Source of the DNA: Flavobacterium sp. CBA20B-1
GTDB taxonomy: Bacteria; Bacteroidota; Bacteroidia; Flavobacteriales; Flavobacteriaceae
Direction of reading: 5' to 3'
Assembly: GCF_028473145.1 (NCBI RefSeq)
Contig: NZ_CP092370.1
Span: forward strand, 2,728,001-2,792,000
Length of the DNA: 64,000 bases
In this document: positions 58,934 through 64,000 of the stretch, piece by piece
How positions within the stretch are numbered: position 1 is the stretch's first letter
Layout of the letters: each line of letters opens with the position of its first letter
Notes under the pieces: generated by a model
What the model saw: the letters and a program-made list of their open reading frames with translations, nothing else
The model's database searches: none
What the model was told of the DNA's origin: nothing
Program-made: the position numbers and the translations under genes

Positions 58934-59235
58934 TTTTTTGGGTGTTTTTCGATAATATCGAGGTATTTAAAATCAAAAATGATGTAGATACTTTTATACT
59001 TTTATCATTTGATAGAATTATAAAAGCCGATTTATTAATTAAATTGGGGAGTTGCTTTGGAGAAAATATTCAGAAGAGTAAATAAATTATATCAGATAAA
59101 ATCTGTATTGTGAGGTAAAAAAACTAATTAATAAAGATGAAAAAATAATTAAAAATCATAAAAAGCGTATTTTTAAATTATCTTTCATAATTTTCTTTAG
59201 GTATATATAAAGACACAAATAAGATAAGTAATTTG
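58934..59235. other. Intergenic after the NarL-type regulator
   Basis: AT-rich 300-bp spacer. A short minus-strand frame from about 59182 (MKDNLKIRFL, then TGA, then hydrophobic residues) is too weak to call. No clear terminator seen. Confidence 0.35.
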
Positions 59236-59928
59236 TCAATAAGTGTTTTTACGTATTTTGGATAGTATATCTTCTGTCTTTATTATTTTGTGGTGATAGC
59301 AGTAGGCAACTACCGTAATCATGGAATCAAAATCACTTTTTCCTAAGATGTTTTGTTTGTGCACCTCAACTGTACGACTACTGATATTTAAGACATCTGC
59401 TATTTCTTTTGCTTTCAGGCCTTGTGCAAAATGCTCAATAATATTAAGTTCTGATTCGGTAAAATTAGGCTGTCTTGATTCTGGTAATACAAAAGTTGAG
59501 TTGGATTTGATTTTCTTTATTTGTGAATAAAGGCTTTTTTCGGAATAAAAACCTTCTTCTTTTAAACCTATAATTGCTTTCTTTAATTCTTTTGGTGATG
59601 TATTTTTAGTAAATACACCATGAAGATCCATTTCTATAACCTTAGATATCATGCTAATATCATCCATTAGTGTTAGTATGAGTATTTTTACATCACGATA
59701 TTTCCTCTTTATTATTTTTGCGGCTTCAAAACCATCCATTATGGGCATTTGTATATCTAATAATAGAATATCAATTTGAGTGTGTTCTAATTTTTCTAAT
59801 AAATCTTTTCCGTTTGATGCTTCAAGCACAACATAAAGTTCTTCAGAAGTATTAATCCATAATGCTAAATTTTCTCTAAACAAAGTATGGTCATCAGCTA
59901 TTGCTATTTTTAGTATATTTTCTGTCAT
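59236..59928 (-). CDS. NarL/LuxR-type response regulator
   Basis: The 230-residue protein has a receiver domain (D12-D13 acidic pair, phospho-acceptor in ILLLDIQMPIMDGF, Thr in ILTLMDD, Lys in FTKNTSPKEL). A LuxR/GerE HTH follows (TESELNIIEHFAQGLKAKE, IADVLNISSRTVEVHKQNI). It overlaps the kinase gene by 4 bp. It is the best candidate for binding the 16-bp boxes in this region, including the one ahead of its own operon at 61688-61703 (inference). Confidence 0.88.
   Translation of the reverse strand: MTENILKIAIADDHTLFRENLALWINTSEELYVVLEASNGKDLLEKLEHTQIDILLLDIQMPIMDGFEAAKIIKRKYRDVKILILTLMDDISMISKVIEMDLHGVFTKNTSPKELKKAIIGLKEEGFYSEKSLYSQIKKIKSNSTFVLPESRQPNFTESELNIIEHFAQGLKAKEIADVLNISSRTVEVHKQNILGKSDFDSMITVVAYCYHHKIIKTEDILSKIRKNTY
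59240..59255 (-). promoter_or_regulatory. Orphan copy of the regulator box
   Basis: The same 16-mer TACGTAAAAACACTTA and following TTGAC lie at the very end of the regulator gene and form its last codons. No good -7 element occurs 20 nt downstream, so this copy may be decayed or act differently. Confidence 0.45.
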
Positions 59929-60695
59929 TTATTTTTAATTTTTAAAGTAATTCTAAATTTATTTCCTTGATTTACCGGAAACTGTACAAGTTTGCCGTCG
60001 ATATTTGATAATCTGGAAATAATATTTTTTATTCCCATTCCTTTTGAATTTTTTGATGATTTGTAAAAATCAAAGGATGTTCCATTATCAGAAGTGTCGA
60101 AAAAAACGGAGTCATCTTCCATCGAAATCGAAAAAGAGATTTTATTGGCATTACCATGTTTTATCATGTTTGTAGTCAACTCTTGAATTGTTCGAAACAG
60201 TTCGTGTGAAAGAGCTGTTGGGAGATCTAATTCTTTAGTGTGGTATTCTTGTGTAATTTCTATTGCGTATATTTGAATTATGCGCGCAAAATAGCTTTGC
60301 AATGTTAATATAAGTCCATAGTCTTGTAGCATTGGAGGCATTAAGTTATAGCTTATATTTTGCACATGATTCAATGTTTTAGATAGCATACTACTAATCT
60401 TGTCTAACTCTTCTTTTGTAATCGAACCCTTGTCTTGTTCTGCCAGACGGCTTACATGGTACTGCAATGCATTTAAGTCGCCACTTACCTCATCGTGCAG
60501 ATCTGCTGCAATACGCCTTCGCTCCATTCTTTCGGCTTCAAAAGTGGCGCTCATTAGGTTTTTTGATTCTTTTTGTTTCATTCTATAAGTTCTTCTGTTG
60601 TAAAGTACAACTACAAGTAAAACTGTAATGACACTAAACAACATAATAGCAGTCGCAATCCAGAAAAAAATCTTCAAGCTGGTTTCATTTTCCAT
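59925..60695 (-). CDS. Sensor histidine kinase (HisKA_3/NarX type)
   Basis: The 256-residue protein has one N-terminal membrane helix (~9-31), a short linker, the HisKA_3 motif RRRIAADLHDEVSGDLNALQ with the phospho-His, and the ATP domain (ELTTNMIKHGNANKI, FDTSDNGTSFD, KGMGIKNIISRL). It has no periplasmic sensor domain of its own. It overlaps the multi-pass membrane-protein gene by 22 bp, so that protein may supply the sensor. Partner of the downstream NarL-type regulator. Confidence 0.87.
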   Translation of the reverse strand: MENETSLKIFFWIATAIMLFSVITVLLVVVLYNRRTYRMKQKESKNLMSATFEAERMERRRIAADLHDEVSGDLNALQYHVSRLAEQDKGSITKEELDKISSMLSKTLNHVQNISYNLMPPMLQDYGLILTLQSYFARIIQIYAIEITQEYHTKELDLPTALSHELFRTIQELTTNMIKHGNANKISFSISMEDDSVFFDTSDNGTSFDFYKSSKNSKGMGIKNIISRLSNIDGKLVQFPVNQGNKFRITLKIKNK

Positions 60696-61309
60696 ACCCC
60701 GATAGTTACAAGTATTCGCAAAATAAGTGTTGCCATTATATTGACAATGGCGAAATCATAAAAATATAAGTTACTGTCAAAAATAAAGCTACTCATCAAA
60801 AACAAAGGCATCGTAACTAAATAGTAGATATAAAAAGCTGACACAAAATAAAAAGTAGGATTTTGCCAGAGGTTTTGTATTTCATCGCTCCTAAACAAAT
60901 CTCTTACACACCAGAAAGTCCCCAATAAAACAAGGAATGTCAAAGGTGTTTTATTAATAGCTTTGGCTATAAAGGAAGAGTATTCTTGCCAATAGTAAAA
61001 TGAAAAACCATAAGTGACTGTTAATAAGATAAAAACAAAAAGGAAAGCCGTTTTAAATCGAGGTTTGAACAGTTTAAAATAAAAATAAAAAATAGCCAAA
61101 AATTCTAAAAAGGAATATATTTGAAACCAATAATCCACATTTATTTTTAAAATAATTGAACCTATTGACTCATATAAAGTAGCTATAGCCGTAACCCAAA
61201 CAAAAGGAATAATAGGTTCATTGAAAATAAAGGCCCTTTTTTTGGAAAACAACACTAACAAAGGGAGTATTCCTACAAAAAGAGCCGTATATAAAAAGAT
61301 ATAATACAA
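60674..61309 (-). CDS. Multi-pass membrane protein (about seven TM), possible sensor
   Basis: The 211-residue protein has about seven hydrophobic helices (near 3-21, 33-52, 62-80, 88-105, 118-136, 150-172, 183-205) and almost no soluble part. No transporter motif is seen. It starts 2 bp after the 105-residue gene and overlaps the kinase gene by 22 bp, implying tight co-expression. A split receptor (7TM plus single-TM kinase) is a reasonable but unproven model. Confidence 0.65.
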   Translation of the reverse strand: MYYIFLYTALFVGILPLLVLFSKKRAFIFNEPIIPFVWVTAIATLYESIGSIILKINVDYWFQIYSFLEFLAIFYFYFKLFKPRFKTAFLFVFILLTVTYGFSFYYWQEYSSFIAKAINKTPLTFLVLLGTFWCVRDLFRSDEIQNLWQNPTFYFVSAFYIYYLVTMPLFLMSSFIFDSNLYFYDFAIVNIMATLILRILVTIGVWKMKPA

Positions 61310-61311
61310 AG

Positions 61312-61629
61312 TTATGGTTTTATTAAAGCACTGTTTTTAGGGCAATAATTAGGACAAGTTACTAAATCTTCTAAAATTACGCCTGAAGTTATATCTTCAC
61401 CGTTTTGATTTACACCTACCAATACAAGATTATTCTTCCCTGTTACTGAATCTACCCCGTTATAAAAACGAATACCTATACAATCATCTTGCCCGAAGAT
61501 ACGATTAATTTTATTAATCCCTGCAAAGAAAGACTTAATTGCATTTGGGTTGTTATCCTGAAAAGTGTGTGTGTAATTAATCGCTTGGTCTAATGTAATA
61601 ACCTCTCCGGTATTGTTGTCAATAGTCAT
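61312..61629 (-). CDS. 105-residue protein of unknown function heading the signalling operon
   Basis: This short acidic protein (MTIDNNTGEVITLDQAINYT) has no signal peptide. It ends in a Cys/Pro motif CPNYCPKNSALIKP. It resembles small conserved flavobacterial proteins I cannot name. A box-type promoter lies 28 nt upstream. As the first gene of an operon with a membrane protein, a kinase and a regulator, it may be a modulator or signal of the pathway (inference). Confidence 0.65.
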   Translation of the reverse strand: MTIDNNTGEVITLDQAINYTHTFQDNNPNAIKSFFAGINKINRIFGQDDCIGIRFYNGVDSVTGKNNLVLVGVNQNGEDITSGVILEDLVTCPNYCPKNSALIKP

Positions 61630-61656
61630 AATTAAAATTTTTAATAGTTAAACAAG

Positions 61657-61703
61657 CAAAGTTCTCCGATAAAAACACAAAAGTCAATAAGTAATTTTAC
61701 TTA
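61657..61703 (-). promoter_or_regulatory. Box-type promoter of the signalling operon
   Basis: Minus strand: perfect palindrome TAAGTAAAATTACTTA (61703-61688), TTG (61687-61685), 20 nt, then GAACTTTG (61664-61657), one mismatch from the -7 consensus. The ATG at 61629 is 27 nt further. The box is identical to that at 44938-44953. Confidence 0.75.
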
Positions 61704-61928
61704 TATTTTATCATAAATAAGAGGTAATATCAAAAATGCAAAGACGTCCATCCAGAAGTGATACTTGAATAAAGAACATAAAAAGTGCTCCATCAGACAA
61801 CATCTTTTATTAGGAATTTATCAACGAGGATGTTATTTTATTAAGTCTTAAATTTTATTTAATTTATGGTTTAAAAAAACTTATCTTGAAAAATATAAAA
61901 AAACAAGAAGCGTTTTGTTCTTATTTAT
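61704..61928. other. Intergenic, nothing recognized
   Basis: AT-rich spacer between the signalling operon promoter and the HTH gene stop. No gene or clear terminator found. Confidence 0.35.
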
Positions 61929-62213
61929 TTAACTCTTTTCATCACTACCATCCATCAGTTTTCGAATGTCTTCGTAACGGTAATACATCAATCCACCCAC
62001 TTTGGTATAGGGTAGTGTTCCATTTAATCTCAGGCTTTGGAGTGTGCCTGCCGAAATCCCCAATAATTTTCTGACTTCAAAGCTTTTTAACCATTCCTTT
62101 TGAACTTGATCTATTTTTTTGAAATGGAAACGGTTTCTTCTGATTTCTTCAAAAAGTTCTTTTTTAAAACTTTCCAAATCTTCCTTTGTAATTAGCTCTA
62201 CCTTCATTTGCAT
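61929..62213 (-). CDS. Excisionase-type helix-turn-helix protein
   Basis: The 94-residue protein (ATG 62213; 62207 also possible) has an N-terminal helix rich in Glu/Lys. A MerR/excisionase-like HTH_17 domain follows: SFEVRKLLGISAGTLQSLRL, then NGTLPYTKVGGLMYYRYEDI. Such proteins accompany integrases of Bacteroidota elements and can direct excision or regulate transfer. It lies ~120 bp downstream of the integrase gene on the same strand. Confidence 0.75.
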   Translation of the reverse strand: MQMKVELITKEDLESFKKELFEEIRRNRFHFKKIDQVQKEWLKSFEVRKLLGISAGTLQSLRLNGTLPYTKVGGLMYYRYEDIRKLMDGSDEKS

Positions 62214-62332
62214 TAATTTTAAATTATTAAAATATACTGATACAAATGAAGCCAAAATAAATATATCTATAATGAAACTGGCACTCAGAAGTATTATTTG
62301 GCTTTCAAAGGTAGTTTATTGAAAATTTATTT

Positions 62333-63571
62333 TTAAGAGGAAGTCATTTTTAGTTTTAGATTCTGCATATCCTCGCTCAGCTTATGTTCTACCACCTTGG
62401 CATAGATTTGCGTTGTCCTGATAGAAGTATGCCCCAGCATTTTGCTCACAGACTCAATCGGGACTCCATTGCTTAGAGTCACAGTTGTAGCAAAAGTATG
62501 TCGTGCCAGATGAAAAGTCAGATTCTTCTTAATCTTGCAAAAATCTGCAATTTCTTTAAGATAACCATTCATTCTTTGATTGCTTAATACAGGAAAAAGT
62601 GTTTCGTTTGCTACAGCTGCAGGGTGGTTTTTGTATTTTACAATAAGCTGGACAGCTTGTGGCAACAAAGGAACTTTGACTAAAATATTTGTTTTTTCTC
62701 TTTTTGTCATCAGCCAATCTTTTCCGTCAATTCCTTTACAGATATGTTCATGGGCAAGTTTGGAAATATCAATATAGGCAAGCCCAGTATAACAACTAAA
62801 CAAAAACATATCCAATACTGATTGAAGGCGCTCTATCGAAAAGTTTTTCTTTTCAAGAATCGCCAATTCTTCTTTTGACAAATATCCTCTTTCAACCTTT
62901 TCAAAGCGCAACTTATATTTAGCAAAAGGATCTTTTTCCAGCCAATCCATTTTAACTCCCATATTAACGAATTTTTTTAATCTTTCCAAATGTTTCATTA
63001 CACCATTATTACTCATCGGTCTTTGATGATCTGTGGGTTTATAGTTGTGCAAGAAGTTTTCAAAATCCAGCATAAACTTATAGTTCAGTTTTTCAAGATA
63101 AACATCTTTCTTGTTGTATTGTTTTCTGATAAACCTTTGTAGATACGAAACCGTGGTAGTATAATTTTTCATTGTGCCCGGAGCAAGTCTTCCAGTTTCA
63201 ACCTGCTTATGATATTCCGAAAGTTTTATCAAAGTCATTCCTTCCTCTTTATCTTCTCCAAGGTATAATGATTTCACGGCTGCCGCGGTTATTTCCTGCC
63301 GTTGTTGAATTAATTGATGGTAGCAATCGGTAATCAGTGAACGAACCCGTTCAATGTGATTGTTAAGTTTAATCATATCATCATTTCTGCCTTTTGCTTT
63401 GCCTTTAGTCATATCCCAATTTTTAGGCAATACTTTAGTTTTCAATGAAATTTCAGTTTTTTTGCCATTTACCGTAACTCTTGCAAATACGGCTCCCATT
63501 TCATTTTTCTGCTGTTTAGTCACTCTGATGACAAAGTGAATTCCAAAGGTGTTCATTGTTTTCATATCCAT
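62333..63571 (-). CDS. int: Tyrosine recombinase / integrase
   Basis: The 412-residue protein has an N-terminal arm-binding domain (~10-100), a SAM-like core-binding domain (~110-210) and a catalytic domain. Visible active-site motifs are HLARHTFAT (H-x-x-R), LGHTSIRTTQIY (H and nucleophilic Y), and the beta-hairpin Lys region. The first catalytic Arg position reads CYTGLAY, with Ala where TGLR is usual; this substitution is common in Bacteroidota recombinases such as the IntDOT type. It lies ~175 bp from the right direct repeat, consistent with acting on that site. Confidence 0.92.
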   Translation of the reverse strand: MDMKTMNTFGIHFVIRVTKQQKNEMGAVFARVTVNGKKTEISLKTKVLPKNWDMTKGKAKGRNDDMIKLNNHIERVRSLITDCYHQLIQQRQEITAAAVKSLYLGEDKEEGMTLIKLSEYHKQVETGRLAPGTMKNYTTTVSYLQRFIRKQYNKKDVYLEKLNYKFMLDFENFLHNYKPTDHQRPMSNNGVMKHLERLKKFVNMGVKMDWLEKDPFAKYKLRFEKVERGYLSKEELAILEKKNFSIERLQSVLDMFLFSCYTGLAYIDISKLAHEHICKGIDGKDWLMTKREKTNILVKVPLLPQAVQLIVKYKNHPAAVANETLFPVLSNQRMNGYLKEIADFCKIKKNLTFHLARHTFATTVTLSNGVPIESVSKMLGHTSIRTTQIYAKVVEHKLSEDMQNLKLKMTSS

Positions 63572-63715
63572 TCATATTGTGTTTAACTGTTGTACTTTAA
63601 AACAGTTCACAAATTCTAATCATTAGTTGCTCGTAAAAAAGAAGTCAAACGGCGATAAAAAGTGTTAAAATAAATGAATTAATATTCTGATATACATTTA
63701 TTTATATGTTTTTCG
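63572..63715. other. Integrase upstream region
   Basis: AT-rich 144-bp segment that should hold the integrase promoter. No gene is seen. Confidence 0.35.
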
Positions 63716-63747
63716 GTGAGTAAATTTAAGACATAAAATTTACTCAC
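63716..63747. repeat. Inverted repeat next to the right att-like repeat
   Basis: GTGAGTAAATTT (63716-63727) and AAATTTACTCAC (63736-63747) form a perfect 12-bp inverted repeat with an 8-nt loop. It borders the direct repeat and may be an integrase-binding site or a terminator. Confidence 0.6.
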
Positions 63748-63879
63748 TCAATCGCTCACGGATAGATTGATATAAACTGGGATATTTTGATATGAAATAA
63801 AAACAAAAAAACCGCAAATCCTTAGAATTTGCGGGTTTATGACTTCACTTAGTGTAAGTGTTGTCGGGGTGGCAGGATT
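63746..63879. repeat. Right flanking direct repeat (attR-like)
   Basis: Counterpart of 201-333. It holds a hairpin CCGCAAAT ... ATTTGCGG (terminator of the leftward-reading tRNA-like unit) and runs into the tRNA-like 3' end. This copy keeps the intact T-arm. Confidence 0.7.
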
Positions 63880-63910
63880 CGAACCTGCGACCTTCCCGCC
63901 AGGCGGGACG
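63864..63910 (-). tRNA. Partial tRNA-Pro-like 3' half (probably non-functional)
   Basis: On the minus strand the T-arm GCAGG-TTCGAAT-CCTGC (63888-63872) is followed by CACCCCG, the 3' acceptor strand. A GC-rich stem (CCCGC/GCGGG) stands where the anticodon arm should be, but its loop is only 3 nt. No D-arm or 5' acceptor strand follows up to the window end. Acceptor and T-arm resemble tRNA-Pro. It is best read as a remnant left by integration events. Confidence 0.5.
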
Positions 63911-64000
63911 CGATTATATTTCATAAAATCCAATATCAAAAAGAAATCTTTTAGCACCTCTTTTTTTTATTTTGTTTTCGAGTTGAACCGCTTCACCTCT
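63911..64000. other. Window end, no gene recognized
   Basis: AT-rich sequence beyond the tRNA-like remnant. The last bases (GAACCGCTTCACCTCT) could be the start of another tRNA-like or coding feature outside the window. Confidence 0.3.

Noticed and set aside
59100..59182. Hydrophobic minus-strand mini-frame downstream of the orphan box
   Set aside because: It has an in-frame TGA after ten codons and no good -7 element.
63748..63957. Minus-strand open frame of 69 codons at the right end
   Set aside because: It is the translation of the tRNA-like 3' end (VAGSNPATPTT is typical of such false frames).

Overview
The window reads as a member of the Bacteroidota, most likely a flavobacterium. The sequence is AT-rich. 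It has several type IX secretion (T9SS) C-terminal sorting domains, many short lipoprotein signal peptides, BfmA/DUF5712 mobilization genes, a Bacteroidota-type tyrosine recombinase, and promoters of the Bacteroidota form (TTG, about 20 nt, TAnnTTTG). It opens with the last codons of dnaK and its terminator.

Two imperfect ~133-bp direct repeats (201-333 and 63746-63879) flank almost the whole window. Each carries a terminator-like hairpin and a piece of a tRNA-Pro-like 3' end, and an integrase plus a helix-turn-helix gene lie beside the right copy. I read 0.33-63.9 kb as a mosaic genomic island (inference).

Layout. 0.6-5.9 kb: minus-strand operon of XRE regulator, C5-cytosine methyltransferase, dual-GHKL histidine kinase, response regulator and Vsr-type nuclease, i.e. 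a restriction-modification-like locus with its own phosphorelay. 6.4-11.7 kb: plus-strand Septu-like set (pentapeptide-type membrane protein, unknown protein, SMC-like ATPase, HNH nuclease with an in-frame TGA), then a decayed Fic tail. Two ~370-bp repeats with a long hairpin flank this set. 12.7-14.4 kb: candidate oriT, BfmA/BtgA protein and DUF5712 relaxase-like protein. 14.5-31.1 kb: envelope and lipoprotein genes plus a LytS/LytTR two-component pair; this block is followed by a duplicate of the relaxase 3' end. 31.9-38.7 kb: TPP riboswitch and an eight-gene thiamine operon (thiS, thiC, tenI-like, thiD, thiE, thiG, thiH, thiF). 39.2-44.5 kb: minus-strand set TIR protein, DUF6414-like protein, AAA+ ATPase and RloC/PrrC-like anticodon nuclease, a second probable defence locus.

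44.7-61.7 kb: a locus for T9SS-exported proteins and their likely regulator. It holds a small lipoprotein remnant, three tandem beta-propeller T9SS paralogues, a 1,625-residue PKD-type T9SS protein, two lipoproteins, a beta-barrel, a glycine-rich-tailed protein, and an operon for a 105-residue protein, a multi-pass membrane protein, a histidine kinase and a NarL-type regulator. Four minus-strand promoters here share one design: a 16-bp TAAGT-N6-ACnTA box touching the -33 TTG, then exactly 20 nt, then the -7 element. One of them drives the operon that encodes the kinase and regulator. This looks like a self-contained autoregulated regulon and is the most interesting undescribed system in the window.

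Several genes carry single-base or single-codon lesions (11085, ~27.9-28.1 kb, ~44.85 kb, ~58.77 kb). They may reflect decay, phase-type variation or sequence errors.
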